DNA from: Belnapia sp. F-4-1
GTDB lineage: Bacteria; Pseudomonadota; Alphaproteobacteria; Acetobacterales; Acetobacteraceae
DNA: 64,000 nucleotides
Assembly: GCF_000802185.1 (NCBI RefSeq)
Contig: NZ_KN676113.1
Location: 2,066,819 to 2,130,818, forward strand
Direction: 5' to 3'
Below are positions 1 through 8,668 of the stretch, piece after piece. The notes beneath the pieces are model-generated. The model worked only from the letters and a program-made list of their open reading frames with translations. It was not told the origin of the DNA and made no database searches. The translations under genes were made by a program, and so were the position numbers. Positions within the stretch are counted from its first letter, which is position 1. Each line of letters begins with the position of its first letter.

Positions 1-963
1 GGCCCTCAGCTCCGCCCCGAGCGCGGCGCCGAGCCGGGCTGCATCCGACGCCGGGCCGGTGACGGAGCGCTTCAGCAGGAAGCTGCCATCCGGCCGCGCC
101 ACGAGGCCGGTGAGATGCAGCGCCCCGGTCGGCAGCAGTCGGGCATGGCCGCCGATCGGGGTGCGGCAGGAGCCATCCAGCGCCCCGAGCAGCGCCCGCT
201 CGGCCCGGCTGACCGCCGCCGCGGCACGGTCCTCGATGGCGGAGAGCAGCTCCAGCAACTCGGCATCCGCGCTGCGGCAGGTGATGCCGACGATGCCCTG
301 GCCAGCGGCCGGGACCATCGCCTCGGCATCGAGGACGACGCCGGCCTCGCGCTCGAGACCCATGCGCTTCAGCCCTGCGAGCGCCAGGAAGGAAGCGGTG
401 AAGTCGCCCGCCCGCACCCGGCCGAGCCGGGTCTGGATGTTGCCGCGGATGGTCTCGCAGCGAAGGTCGGGCCGGGCATGCAGGATCTGCGACTGGCGGC
501 GGACGGAGGCAGTGCCGATGACCGCCCCGGCCGGCAGGCAGCCATAGGGGTCGGCCGGGTCCGGCGGGGTGCAGCCGGGGCCGAGCACGATGGCATCCCG
601 CGCATCCTCCCGCGCCAGGGTGCAGGCCAGGCTGATGCCGGTGGGCAGCTGCGTTTCCAGGTCCTTCAGGCTGTGGACGGCGAAATCGACGCGCCGGTCG
701 AGCAGTGCCTCGTGGATCTCCTTGGCGAAGAGGCCCTTGCCGCCGATATCCGCCAGCGGGCGGTCCTGGATGCGGTCGCCGGAGGTGGCGATGATCCGCT
801 CCTCGAAGGCCCCGGCCGCGCGCAGCACCGGGCAGACGCGGGTGATGATCGACAGGAAGTGCCGGGTCTGCCACAGCGCCAGCGGCGAGCCGCGCGTGCC
901 GACGCGGAGCGGCAGGGCGCGGCCGTGGCGCGGAACCTGGGCGAGGGTATCGTCGAGCGGCAT
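1..963 (-). CDS. hemC: Porphobilinogen deaminase (hydroxymethylbilane synthase), 3' end cut by window edge
   Basis: Cytosolic enzyme of haem and porphyrin synthesis that joins four porphobilinogen units into hydroxymethylbilane. The 321 codons in the window nearly fill the usual 310-320 residue family length, so only the last few residues should lie outside. Visible motifs are the N-terminal [13 protein letters not shown], the catalytic Asp in VHSLKDLE (about residue 101), the [14 protein letters not shown] substrate-binding arginines (about 155-180) and [11 protein letters not shown], which carries the dipyrromethane-attachment Cys (about 265). The chosen ATG gives MPLDDT; an ATG 11 bases upstream is in another frame. 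It is divergent from tsaD with about 35 bases between them, an arrangement common in Alphaproteobacteria. The reading frame is still open at base 1. Confidence 0.95.
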   Translation of the reverse strand, partial: MPLDDTLAQVPRHGRALPLRVGTRGSPLALWQTRHFLSIITRVCPVLRAAGAFEERIIATSGDRIQDRPLADIGGKGLFAKEIHEALLDRRVDFAVHSLKDLETQLPTGISLACTLAREDARDAIVLGPGCTPPDPADPYGCLPAGAVIGTASVRRQSQILHARPDLRCETIRGNIQTRLGRVRAGDFTASFLALAGLKRMGLEREAGVVLDAEAMVPAAGQGIVGITCRSADAELLELLSAIEDRAAAAVSRAERALLGALDGSCRTPIGGHARLLPTGALHLTGLVARPDGSFLLKRSVTGPASDAARLGAALGAELRA

Positions 964-998
964 CGCGGCGTCATAGAGCGGCCGCGGAGAAGGGGAAA

Positions 999-2048
999 GT
1001 GCGGATGGATGCCTCGGCCACGGTGCTGGGCCTGGAATCGAGCTGCGACGAGACGGCGGCGGCGGTGCTGCGGGCGGATGGGACGATCCTCGCCGAGGCG
1101 GTGCTGAGCCAGTTGGAGGAGCATGCGGCCTTTGGCGGCGTGGTGCCGGAGATCGCGGCGCGGGCCCATCTGGAGCACCTGCCGGGCCTCGCCGCCCGGG
1201 TGGTGGCGGAGGCGGGGCTCGGCTTCGGCGACCTCGCCGGCATCGCCGCGACCTCCGGGCCGGGGCTGATCGGTGGGCTGATCGTGGGGGCGAGCCTCGG
1301 CAAGGGGCTGGCGATCGCCCATGGCCTGCCCTTCGTCGCGGTGAACCACCTGGAGGCGCATGCGCTGACCGCGACCCTGCCGGGGTTGGTCGAGGGCGGG
1401 GCGCGCTTCCCCTACCTGCTGCTGCTGCTTTCGGGCGGGCATTGCCAATGCGTCGCCGTGGAAGGGGTGGGGCGGTACCGGCGGCTCGGCACCACCCTCG
1501 ACGATGCGGTGGGCGAGGCCTTCGACAAGTCGGCCAAGCTGCTCGGCCTGCCCTGGCCGGGCGGGCCGGCGCTGGAGCGCCTGGCGGCGGGCGGCGATCC
1601 GGCCCGCTTCGCCCTGCCGCGGCCGCTGCTGGGGCGGGCGGGCTGCGACTTCTCCTTCAGCGGGCTGAAGACGGCGGTGGCGCATGCCGTGGCGAAGCAC
1701 CCGCCGGGCGCGCTGCCGGAGCGGGACCGCGCCGACCTCGCCGCCGGCTTCCAGGCGGCGGTGGCGGCGGTGCTGGCCGACCGGGCGCGGCATGCGCTCG
1801 ACATGCTGCCCGCGGCGACGGCGCTGGTGGTCGCCGGCGGCGTCGCGGCCAATGCGGCGATCCGCACGGCGCTCGGCCGGGTGGCGGGGGAGCGGGGGCT
1901 GGCGCTGGTGGCGCCGCCCATCCGGCTCTGCACCGACAATGCGGTGATGGTCGCCTGGGCCGGGGTCGAGCGGCTGCGGCGCGGCCTGGCCGACCCGCTC
2001 GGCCATGCGCCGCGGCCACGCTGGCCGCTCGACCAGCTCACGGCATAG
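999..2048 (+). CDS. tsaD: tRNA N6-adenosine threonylcarbamoyltransferase
   Basis: Transfers the threonylcarbamoyl group to A37 of ANN-decoding tRNAs (t6A), working with TsaB and TsaE in the cytosol. The 349-residue length is normal for the Kae1/TsaD family. Signatures are [11 protein letters not shown] at the N-terminus, NHLEAHALT, whose two histidines (about 117 and 121) bind the metal, [11 protein letters not shown], the [10 protein letters not shown] stretch and the C-terminal [15 protein letters not shown] 999 is used here; a second in-frame ATG six bases later (MDASATVL) is equally possible. The divergent start near hemC puts both promoters in a very short shared region. TsaB and TsaE partners are not in this window. 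Confidence 0.96.
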   Translation: MRMDASATVLGLESSCDETAAAVLRADGTILAEAVLSQLEEHAAFGGVVPEIAARAHLEHLPGLAARVVAEAGLGFGDLAGIAATSGPGLIGGLIVGASLGKGLAIAHGLPFVAVNHLEAHALTATLPGLVEGGARFPYLLLLLSGGHCQCVAVEGVGRYRRLGTTLDDAVGEAFDKSAKLLGLPWPGGPALERLAAGGDPARFALPRPLLGRAGCDFSFSGLKTAVAHAVAKHPPGALPERDRADLAAGFQAAVAAVLADRARHALDMLPAATALVVAGGVAANAAIRTALGRVAGERGLALVAPPIRLCTDNAVMVAWAGVERLRRGLADPLGHAPRPRWPLDQLTA

Positions 2049-2090
2049 GCGGAAGCCGGCGGTCGCAAGGCAGGCTTGGCAGAGGGGCGG

Positions 2091-3686
2091 CTAGGCGGCC
2101 GACTGGGGCTGGTTCGGGTCGGCCAGTGCCACCACGCGGGCGGCGGGCAGGGCGATGTGGCATTCGAGCCCCGCCGGCGCCCAATCCAGCGCCAGCGTCC
2201 CGCCGAGCTGGCCGCGCAGCACCGCGTCCAGCATGCGCGTGCCGAAGCCGCGGCCGGAGGGAGCCTCCACCTGCGGGCCGCCGCGCTCGGTCCAGTCGAG
2301 GCGAAGCTCGTCCTCCTCCAGCCGCCAGGCGAGGGTGATCCGCCCCGCCGGAACCGACGCGGCGCCATGCTTCACCGCATTGGTCGCCAGCTCGTGCAGC
2401 ACCATGGCGAGCGGCTGCACCGCGCCGGCCCCGATGGCGAGCGGCGGCCCCTCCATCCGCACCGCCCCTGGCGGGCAGCCGCTGAGCTCGCGCTCGGCGA
2501 TGAGGCGGAGGTCGGCGCCGACCCAGCCCTTCTCGGCCAGCAGCGTATGGGCGCGGGCGAGGGCGGCGACGCGGGCCTCCACCGTCGCCATGTAGGATTC
2601 CGGCCGGTCGCGCCGGGTCAGGCGCAGGACGGACTGCACCACGGCAAGGACGTTCTTGGCGCGGTGGTCCACCTCCCGCATCAGCAGCAGGCGGCGCTGC
2701 TCCGCCTCGCGCCGCTCGCTGACGTCGCGCGAGATGCCGGAAAGGCGCAGCGCCCGGCCGGTCGCCGGGTCCCGCTCGGTCACCGCGCCCTGGGAGGCCA
2801 TCCAGGCCCAGCCCTCGGCCGGCGGGCGGCGGCGGACGCGGAATTCGGCGGCGAAATCCGCCGCCTCGCCGGCAATGGTGGCCTGCAGCCGGGCGAGGAC
2901 CGTGGGGCGGTCCTCGGGATGCGCCGCGGCGGCCCAGTCGGCGAGGGTGAAGCCCTGCTGGGCGGGGGCGTCCACCGAGTCGTCGAGGCGGCTGATGCGG
3001 CGGCCGCGATCGGCGTGGACATCGTATTCCCAGCTCACCAGCCGGGCGGCCTCGAGGGCGAGGCGGAGCTTCTCCTGCCGCTCGGCGAGGTCGAGGCTGG
3101 CCTGCCGGTGCTCGTGCACATCCTCGAGCAGCCCGACCCATTCCCGCCCGGTTGGCACGGCGCGGGCGCGGACCCAGTGCCAGGCGCCCATCATGGTTCG
3201 GACGCGGTATTCGATGTCAACCGGCGCCTGGGCGGCGCGGGCCGCGGCCCAGGCGGCGATGGTCGGCTCGCGGTCGGCGGGGTGCACCATCTCCAGCCAG
3301 CCGGCACCGCGCAGGGCCGCGGACTCCTGGCCGGTGAGCTCGGTCCAGCCCTCGGCCTCGATGATCGCGCCCTCTGCATCGCCGTGCCAGAGCACCAGGG
3401 CGCCGGCCCGTGAGAGGGCGCGGAAGCGGCGCTCGCTCGCCGCCTCTCCGGCGCGGGCGCGGTCGCGCTCGGCCAGGCAGCGGGCCAGGATGGCGGCGAG
3501 GACGAGGCCCAAGGCGAGCAGCAGCAGGACGGGCAGGGCGATCCGGGCGCGGTCCCTCCCATCCGCCAGCCACAGGGCAAGCGCCGCCAGGGCCAGCAAC
3601 AGGGGCGGCAACGCGCGCAGGCCGATTGATCCGCGTGTCACCAATGCCGTTTGACGCGCCAGGGTTGAAGGAAACCGCATGCACAA
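2091..3686 (-). CDS. HWE/HisKA_2-type sensor histidine kinase with PAS domains
   Basis: Membrane-anchored sensor kinase of 531 residues. Two hydrophobic segments lie at about residues 25-42 and 50-70, followed by two PAS-like domains (about 85-195 and 210-325), each ending in the usual PAC-type segment. The kinase core starts at REVDHRAKNVLAVVQSVL, putting the phospho-accepting His at about 341, and has the HWE/HisKA_2 N-box LHELATNAVKHGA (about 425-437) and a short G-box GRGFGTRMLD. These kinases often govern light or general stress responses through single-domain or PhyR-type regulators, but no partner regulator is adjacent, so the output is unknown. It is convergent with tsaD. The first in-frame start is used; an ATG two codons later is possible. 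Confidence 0.85.
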   Translation of the reverse strand: MCMRFPSTLARQTALVTRGSIGLRALPPLLLALAALALWLADGRDRARIALPVLLLLALGLVLAAILARCLAERDRARAGEAASERRFRALSRAGALVLWHGDAEGAIIEAEGWTELTGQESAALRGAGWLEMVHPADREPTIAAWAAARAAQAPVDIEYRVRTMMGAWHWVRARAVPTGREWVGLLEDVHEHRQASLDLAERQEKLRLALEAARLVSWEYDVHADRGRRISRLDDSVDAPAQQGFTLADWAAAAHPEDRPTVLARLQATIAGEAADFAAEFRVRRRPPAEGWAWMASQGAVTERDPATGRALRLSGISRDVSERREAEQRRLLLMREVDHRAKNVLAVVQSVLRLTRRDRPESYMATVEARVAALARAHTLLAEKGWVGADLRLIAERELSGCPPGAVRMEGPPLAIGAGAVQPLAMVLHELATNAVKHGAASVPAGRITLAWRLEEDELRLDWTERGGPQVEAPSGRGFGTRMLDAVLRGQLGGTLALDWAPAGLECHIALPAARVVALADPNQPQSAA

Positions 3687-3810
3687 TGCTGCATCGCGTC
3701 AGTCAGGGGACCTGCTAGGCGACGATCGGCGGGTCAACAGATCGGGAGCAGGGCGGCAACCCGGCATGGCGGGCAGGCGTTGGCCCGCCGACAAGCCGGG
3801 AGCGACAGGC

Positions 3811-4176
3811 ATGGCGGACGGGATCAGGCAGGCGGCGGAGAAGGTGGCAGCGGCGCCCTTCGTCATTCCAGGGGCACGGGGCGAGTTCCGCATCCAGGTG
3901 CTGAACGAGGATGCGGAGCGGGGCGTGGTGACGAGCATCGTCCACATCCCGCCGGGCGGCTTCATCCCGGCGCATTCGCATACCAAGGGCTCGGAGATGC
4001 ACTACGTGCTCAGCGGCGAGCTGATCGACGGCGGGCAGCGGCTGGGGCCGGGGGGCTTCCTCACCCATCCGGCCGGGCAGATCCATGGGCCGCACGAGAG
4101 CGAGAGCGGCGCGCAGGTGCTGACCGTGCAACAGTGGCAGTCGCAGAACGGGGAATTCGACTTCCAGCCGGCCTGA
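3811..4176 (+). CDS. Small single-domain cupin protein
   Basis: A 121-residue single cupin barrel. The metal-binding motif 1 appears as GGFIPAHSHTKGSEMHYVLSG (His, His, Glu) and motif 2 as HPAGQIHGPHESE with its His. These ligands suggest a metal-dependent sugar or small-acid binding or isomerising protein, but the substrate cannot be read from the sequence. In-frame starts also exist upstream (3679, 3766); 3811 is chosen because the cupin fold starts soon after it and a GGGAGCGAC purine stretch precedes it. It sits just upstream of, and in the same direction as, the CoA-transferase gene, with about 75 bases between them, so co-transcription is plausible. Confidence 0.7.
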   Translation: MADGIRQAAEKVAAAPFVIPGARGEFRIQVLNEDAERGVVTSIVHIPPGGFIPAHSHTKGSEMHYVLSGELIDGGQRLGPGGFLTHPAGQIHGPHESESGAQVLTVQQWQSQNGEFDFQPA

Positions 4177-4252
4177 ACCCTCCCCGCTTGACCCTGGGCG
4201 GCGGCGGCGCCCAGACTTTCGCGCGAAACGTCGGCGGAAGGAATGCGCTGTC

Positions 4253-5401
4253 ATGCTGCCCTTGCAAGGGGTGACGGTGGTCGAGCTCGGGCAGAACCTG
4301 GCCGGCCCCTATGCGAGCGAGATCCTCGGCCTGCTCGGCGCCCGGGTGGTGAAGATCGAGCGGCCGGAGGGCGACGATGCACGCGGCTGGGGGCCGCCCT
4401 TCCATGCCGGGACGGCGACCACCTTCCATGCGGTCAACCGCAACAAGCGCAGCATCGCGCTCGACCTGAAGGACAGGGCGGCCGTTGAATGGCTGCGCGG
4501 CTTCCTCAAAGGGGCCGACATCTTCATCCAGAACATGCGTCCCGGCTCGCTGGAAGCGATGGGACTCGGGGCGGAGGCGGTGCGGGCGCTGAATCCCCGC
4601 CTGATCTACTGCTCGCTCCATGCCTTCGGCGCCGCCGGGCCGCTGGCGCTGAAGCCTGGCTACGAACCGATCGTGCAGGCCTTCGCCGGCATGTTCAGCG
4701 TGAACGGCAGCGCGGAGGCACAGCCGGCGCGGGTCGGGATGCAGGTGCTCGACCTCGGCACCGGGGTCTGGGCGGCGCTCGGCTGCCTCGCCGCCCTGCA
4801 GCGGCGGCACCTGACGGGGGAGGGGGCGACGGTCGATACCTCGCTCTTCGAGACCGGGCTCGGCTGGATGGGGCAGCATTTCGCCGGCTTCTTCGAGACC
4901 GGGCGGCAGCCGCCGCGGCACCGCAGCGGCAACCCGAAGCTGATCGTCTTCCAGGCCTTCGACACGGCCGATGGCGAGATCGTCGTCGCCGCGGCGAATG
5001 ACCGCCTCTTCGCCAAATTCGCCGCCGTGCTCGGTCACCCGGAATGGGGCGCCGACCCGCGCTTCCGCACCAACAAGGACCGCATCGCGCACCGCGAGAT
5101 CCTGCTGCCGCTGCTGGAGGCGGCGATGCTGGCGCGCGGAAGCGAGGACTGGGCGGCGGCGCTGGAGGCGGCGGGCGTGCCCTGCTCGCCGATCCACGAC
5201 CTCGCGGCGGTCGCGGCGCATCCGCAGACCGAGGCGCTGGGCATGGTGGTGGCGGCGCCGGAGGCCCCGCGGGGGATCGGCCTGCCGGTCTCCTTCGACC
5301 GGGTGAGGCCGCCGGTGGAGCGCGGCGCGCCGGCGCTCGGCGAGGCGAATGCCGAGTACGGCGCGCCGGTGCCGGTCAGGCCTCCGGCAGGCGGCGGATG
5401 A
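4253..5401 (+). CDS. Class III CoA-transferase (CaiB/BaiF family)
   Basis: A 382-residue cytosolic family III CoA-transferase that would exchange CoA between carboxylic acids, or act as an acyl-CoA racemase-like enzyme. The N-terminus LPLQGVTVVELGQNLAGPYASE and the segment VKIERPEGDDARGW are family hallmarks, as are NRNKRSIALDLKD and IQNMRPGSLEAMGLG. In the active-site loop VDTSLFETGLGW, the residue aligned with the catalytic Asp of formyl-CoA transferase appears to be Glu (FET), which is seen in other family members, so activity is likely but the substrate is open. CGGAAGGAA precedes ATG 4253. The 3' end overlaps the convergent dehydrogenase by 26 bases. Confidence 0.88.
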   Translation: MLPLQGVTVVELGQNLAGPYASEILGLLGARVVKIERPEGDDARGWGPPFHAGTATTFHAVNRNKRSIALDLKDRAAVEWLRGFLKGADIFIQNMRPGSLEAMGLGAEAVRALNPRLIYCSLHAFGAAGPLALKPGYEPIVQAFAGMFSVNGSAEAQPARVGMQVLDLGTGVWAALGCLAALQRRHLTGEGATVDTSLFETGLGWMGQHFAGFFETGRQPPRHRSGNPKLIVFQAFDTADGEIVVAAANDRLFAKFAAVLGHPEWGADPRFRTNKDRIAHREILLPLLEAAMLARGSEDWAAALEAAGVPCSPIHDLAAVAAHPQTEALGMVVAAPEAPRGIGLPVSFDRVRPPVERGAPALGEANAEYGAPVPVRPPAGGG

Positions 5402-6422
5402 CCGCCTCGGCGAAGTCCATGGTGGAGGCGCTGCCGCCGAGGTCGCGGGTACGGATGCCGTCGCCGTTGAGGGTGCGGTCCACCGCCGCGCGCAGCCGGG
5501 CGGCGAGGGGCTGGCGGCCGACATGCTCCAGCATGAGCCCGGCGGCGAGCAGCATCGCCAGCGGGTTGGCGATGCCCTTGCCGGCGATATCGGGGGCCGA
5601 GCCGTGTACCGCCTCGAAGATCGCCGCATCGGCGCCGATATTGGCCCCCGGCGCCATGCCGAGCCCGCCGATCAGCCCCGCCGCCTGATCGGAGAGGATG
5701 TCGCCGAAAAGGTTGGTGGTGACGATGACGTCGAAGCGCCAGGGGTCGAGCACCAGCTGCATGGCGCAGGCATCGACGATGCGGTCGTCCCACTCGACCT
5801 TCCCGGCGTAGCGCGGCGCCACCTCCTTCGCGGTTTCGAGGAAGATGCCGGTCAGCGCTTTCAGCACATTCGCCTTGTGGACGACCGTCACCTTCTTCCG
5901 CCCGTGCTTCACCGCGTAGTCGAAGGCGTATTCCAGGATGCGGCGCGAGCCGGCACGGGTGTTCACGCCGGAGGAGATGGCGACCGCATGCGGGTCGCCC
6001 TCGATCGGGATGTAGTGCTCGAAGGCGACGTAGAGCCCCTCGATGTTCTCGCGGACGATGACGAGGTCGATATCCTCGTAGCGGCCGCCGGGCACCATGC
6101 TCTTAGCCGGGCGGAGGTTGGCGTAGAGGCCGAATTCCTCGCGCAGGCGGACATTGACCGAGCGGAAGCCTCCCCCCACCGGCGTGGTCAGCGGGCCCTT
6201 CAGGGCAAGGCGGGTACGGCGGATGGAATCGAGCGTGACGCCGGGCAGCGGGTCGCCATGCGCCTCGATGCCGGCGAGGCCGCCCTGCTGCACGTCCCAG
6301 GCGAAGGGCGCGCCGAGTGCCTCCAGGATGGCGACCACGGCCCTGGTGATCTCCGGCCCGATGCCGTCGCCGGGGATCAGCGTCGCCGGGATGGCGCCTT
6401 GTGTATCCTGTCCACCCATCAT
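5376..6422 (-). CDS. NAD-dependent isocitrate/isopropylmalate dehydrogenase family protein
   Basis: A 348-residue beta-decarboxylating dehydrogenase. IPGDGIGPEI at the N-terminus, the substrate-binding SVNVRLREEFGLYANLRPAK, the catalytic region VTVVHKANVLK, the metal-binding aspartates in TTNLFGDILSDQAAG, and the cofactor loop EAVHGSAPDIAGKGIANP are all present. The SVNVRLRxxFxLYANLRP motif fits NAD-dependent isocitrate dehydrogenase better than LeuB. It probably oxidises isocitrate in the TCA cycle, although homoisocitrate or tartrate-type substrates cannot be excluded. It is transcribed towards and slightly overlaps the CoA-transferase. Confidence 0.88.
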   Translation of the reverse strand: MMGGQDTQGAIPATLIPGDGIGPEITRAVVAILEALGAPFAWDVQQGGLAGIEAHGDPLPGVTLDSIRRTRLALKGPLTTPVGGGFRSVNVRLREEFGLYANLRPAKSMVPGGRYEDIDLVIVRENIEGLYVAFEHYIPIEGDPHAVAISSGVNTRAGSRRILEYAFDYAVKHGRKKVTVVHKANVLKALTGIFLETAKEVAPRYAGKVEWDDRIVDACAMQLVLDPWRFDVIVTTNLFGDILSDQAAGLIGGLGMAPGANIGADAAIFEAVHGSAPDIAGKGIANPLAMLLAAGLMLEHVGRQPLAARLRAAVDRTLNGDGIRTRDLGGSASTMDFAEAVIRRLPEA

Positions 6423-6667
6423 GGGGCTCCGCTCTGCCTCGGGTTACCGCAACCCGGTCAGGGGCTGCAGCATGAGCCGGCTCCATACCACTTTCGTGGA
6501 TGCTGGTCGCGGCCCCGGGCGAGGCCGGTCAGGCGGACAAGGTCCCACGCCGCTGCGGCTTGCCGGTTGCCGGCCGGAAAGGCGAAGGTCCGCTGCACGC
6601 CGCTGGCGGCGCCGGAAACCCCGGCTTCGTCCCGGCCGTTGGCGACGGCACAGCGTCGGAGTCCGCC

Positions 6668-7168
6668 ATGCCCATCGCAGCCGCCAGCGCCGCCCTCACC
6701 AGCCATCTCCGCTCCAGCCTGGAACGCGACGGCGCTCTGCACGGGATGGCGGTCGAGGCGATGACCCTCACCCAGGCGCGGACCAATCCGGGCCATGGCA
6801 TCGCCCTCATCCTCTGGCGCATCCAGCCGGAGGAGACGCCGGGCGACACCTCGCCGCTGCGCACCGCCTCCAAGGCCGATCCGCCCGAGGGCGCCGGGAT
6901 GCGGCTGCGCTACCTGCTGGCGGTGCGCGGCCATGACAGCGCGGCGGAGCAGACGATGCTCGGCCATTGCATGCAGGCCCTGGAGCGGAACCCGTTGATC
7001 CAAGCCGCCGGCGAGCTGGGCGACATCGAGGCGGAGGCACTGGTGGTCACGCTCGAGCACCTGCCGGACGAAACCTATCTGCGCCTGCTGGAGGCCTGTG
7101 GCGACCCGCCGCCGCTGCTGCTTCCCTACATGGTCCACAGCATGCGGTTGCGGCCCAGCATGGGGTGA
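6668..7168 (+). CDS. DUF4255 (Pvc16 N-terminal-like) protein
   Basis: A 166-residue protein matching the DUF4255/Pvc16 pattern: an N-terminal helix (AAASAALTSHLRSSLE), a beta-rich centre, LRYLLAVRGHDSAAEQTMLGHCMQALERNPLI (about residues 78-108) and a C-terminal LPDETYLRLLEACG segment followed by VHSMRLRP. In contractile injection systems and phage-tail-like particles, such proteins are thought to cap or join the tail. Here no sheath, tube, baseplate or AAA gene is adjacent, so the role is open. ATG 6668 follows a GGAG at about seven bases; an upstream in-frame start at 6500 would add a proline- and glycine-rich stretch unlike the family. Confidence 0.65.
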   Translation: MPIAAASAALTSHLRSSLERDGALHGMAVEAMTLTQARTNPGHGIALILWRIQPEETPGDTSPLRTASKADPPEGAGMRLRYLLAVRGHDSAAEQTMLGHCMQALERNPLIQAAGELGDIEAEALVVTLEHLPDETYLRLLEACGDPPPLLLPYMVHSMRLRPSMG

Positions 7169-7213
7169 GGGCGCAAGGAACTCCGCCCGAGGCGACTCGT
7201 TTCCACGATCATA

Positions 7214-7224
7214 TTGCACTGCAA
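7214..7224. promoter_or_regulatory. Short palindrome TTGCA-C-TGCAA, possible operator
   Basis: An 11-base perfect palindrome in a noticeably AT-richer stretch, 23 bases upstream of the truncated SDR start and about 115 bases upstream of the patatin start. Its TGC-N-GCA core resembles sites bound by PhaR-type regulators of polyhydroxyalkanoate genes. That comparison is from memory and the assignment is speculative. Confidence 0.25.
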
Positions 7225-7246
7225 CATGACTGGCGCAGGATTTCCC

Positions 7247-7333
7247 ATGCCCGAGCCTCGTATGATCGTCATCACCGGCGCCTCCAGCGGCACAGGCCGT
7301 GCGACCGCCCCTGCTTTCGCCCCCTCGCGGTAA
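7247..7333 (+). pseudogene. Truncated short-chain dehydrogenase N-terminus (28 codons)
   Basis: The short frame from ATG 7247 encodes MPEPRMIVITGASSGTGRAT and eight more residues before TAA. The TGASSGxG stretch is the dinucleotide-binding motif at the N-terminus of classical SDR enzymes, and nothing of the remaining 220 or so residues follows. Six bases after the stop, the patatin gene begins. It is best read as the 5' remnant of a deleted SDR gene. It might now act as a small leader frame for the patatin gene. The ILE usually found in the SGIG motif is Thr here. Confidence 0.55.
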
Positions 7334-7339
7334 GCCGCC

Positions 7340-8494
7340 ATGGACATGCACCATCCGAACCTGTCGGCCGAGGCCGCCCCGGCGCCTGCGGACCCGCGGC
7401 GCGCCCTGGTCCTCTCGGGGGGCGTCGCCCTCGGCGCATTCGAGGCCGGGGCCTATGCCGCCTACGAGGCGGCGGAGGGCGGGGCGCCGCCCTGGGTGCT
7501 CGGTGCCTCGGCCGGGGCGCTGAATGCGGCGATCATCGCCGGCAACGCGCCGGGGCAGCGCGTTGCCGCGTTGCGCCGCTTTTGGGAGCGGGCGGCGACG
7601 GAGCCGATGCCGCTTGCCGCCGCGATCTTCGGCCCGCCGCCGGAGGCCGGGCCCTGGCGCCGCGGCTACAACCAGCTGAGCGCGATGCAGACGCTGCTGC
7701 TCGGCAATCCGGCGCTGTTCCGCCCGCGGCTGCTGCCGGAACTCGGTCCGGCCGCCTCGCTCTACGAGCTTGGGCCGCTGATGCGGCTCCTGCCGGAATT
7801 CATCGACTTCGATCGCCTGAACCGCGGCGAGATGCGCCTCACCATCACCGCGACGGATGTGGAGACGGGCGAGCGCGTGGCCTTCGACACCGCTGCGGGC
7901 GCGCGGATCGGGCCGGAGCATCTGGCCGCCTCCTCCGCCCTGCTGCCGCTCTTCACCCCTGTCGAGGTCGAGGGGCGGCTGCTGGCGGATGGCGGCATCT
8001 CAACCAACGCGCCGATCGACATCGTGCTGGACGCGCCGGGGACGGGACCGCTGCAGTGCCTGGTCGTGGAGCTCTTCGCCCGGTCGGGGCGGCGGCCTGC
8101 CTCGCTCAGCGCGGCGGTGGCGCGGGCGGGGGACCTCGCCTTCGGCAACCAGACGCGGCAGGCGTTGGAGAGTCGCATCCGCGAGTACCGCATGCGGGCG
8201 CTGATCGGACGCCTCGCCGCCGAGTTGCCGCCGGAGCGGGAGCGCGAGGCCGAACTGGCCGCGTTGCTGGCCCATGCCGAGGCGACGGTGGTCCTGCTCA
8301 ACTACCATGCGGCCGAGGACGAGGCGGGGGCGGGCAAGGCTTTCGACTTCTCCCGCGCCACCCTTGCCGACCGCTGGGCGGCAGGGGAGCGCGGCATGCA
8401 GGAGGTGCTTGAGCGCCTGCGCCAGCCGGCGGCGGCGGCGGTGCTCGCCCCCGGCCTGCTGCTGCATGAGGTGGAGGCGCGCCCCGCCCGCTAG
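7340..8494 (+). CDS. Patatin-like phospholipase
   Basis: A 384-residue patatin-family serine acyl hydrolase, expected to cleave acyl groups from phospholipids or other lipids. The oxyanion-hole glycines lie in VLSGGVALGAFEAG (residues 24-37), the nucleophile elbow is GASAG with Ser at about 58, and the catalytic Asp is in LLADGGIS at about 217, so the Ser-Asp dyad is complete. No signal peptide is apparent, so it is probably cytosolic or peripheral to the membrane. The C-terminal third is helical and charged. The TAG stop lies at the edge of a palindromic repeat that fills the gap to the convergent Crp-family gene. Confidence 0.88.
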   Translation: MDMHHPNLSAEAAPAPADPRRALVLSGGVALGAFEAGAYAAYEAAEGGAPPWVLGASAGALNAAIIAGNAPGQRVAALRRFWERAATEPMPLAAAIFGPPPEAGPWRRGYNQLSAMQTLLLGNPALFRPRLLPELGPAASLYELGPLMRLLPEFIDFDRLNRGEMRLTITATDVETGERVAFDTAAGARIGPEHLAASSALLPLFTPVEVEGRLLADGGISTNAPIDIVLDAPGTGPLQCLVVELFARSGRRPASLSAAVARAGDLAFGNQTRQALESRIREYRMRALIGRLAAELPPEREREAELAALLAHAEATVVLLNYHAAEDEAGAGKAFDFSRATLADRWAAGERGMQEVLERLRQPAAAAVLAPGLLLHEVEARPAR

Positions 8495-8596
8495 CAAGCT
8501 CTGGTCGGGTGCAGCTACCTGAGCGGGGCAACCTGGCTCGATCAGACAAACAGGCCGGAGCGGCGTCCGTGAGCCAGTGCGAACGGAAACCGCTCC
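8491..8596. repeat. Palindromic intergenic element, copy A
   Basis: About 106 bases between two convergent genes. The right half, 8557-8596, forms a stem whose 13-base arms (starting GGAGCGG and ending CCGCTCC) match at 11 positions. This 40-base half is 80 percent identical by hand count to the right half of copy B at 33634-33673. The left end, TAGCAAGCTC, resembles the left end of copy B, and its TAG is the patatin stop codon. Confidence 0.6.
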
Positions 8597-8668
8597 CGTC
8601 CCTGACCCAGGATCACGGATCATGGTCCGGCTTGATGTCCGGCCGCATCGTCGGGGTCGCCGGGCGTT

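Noticed and set aside
115-1107. Long rightward frames over the hemC region
   Set aside because: They are antisense shadows of hemC: composition is Arg/Pro/Gly-rich without motifs, while the opposite strand shows all catalytic blocks of porphobilinogen deaminase.
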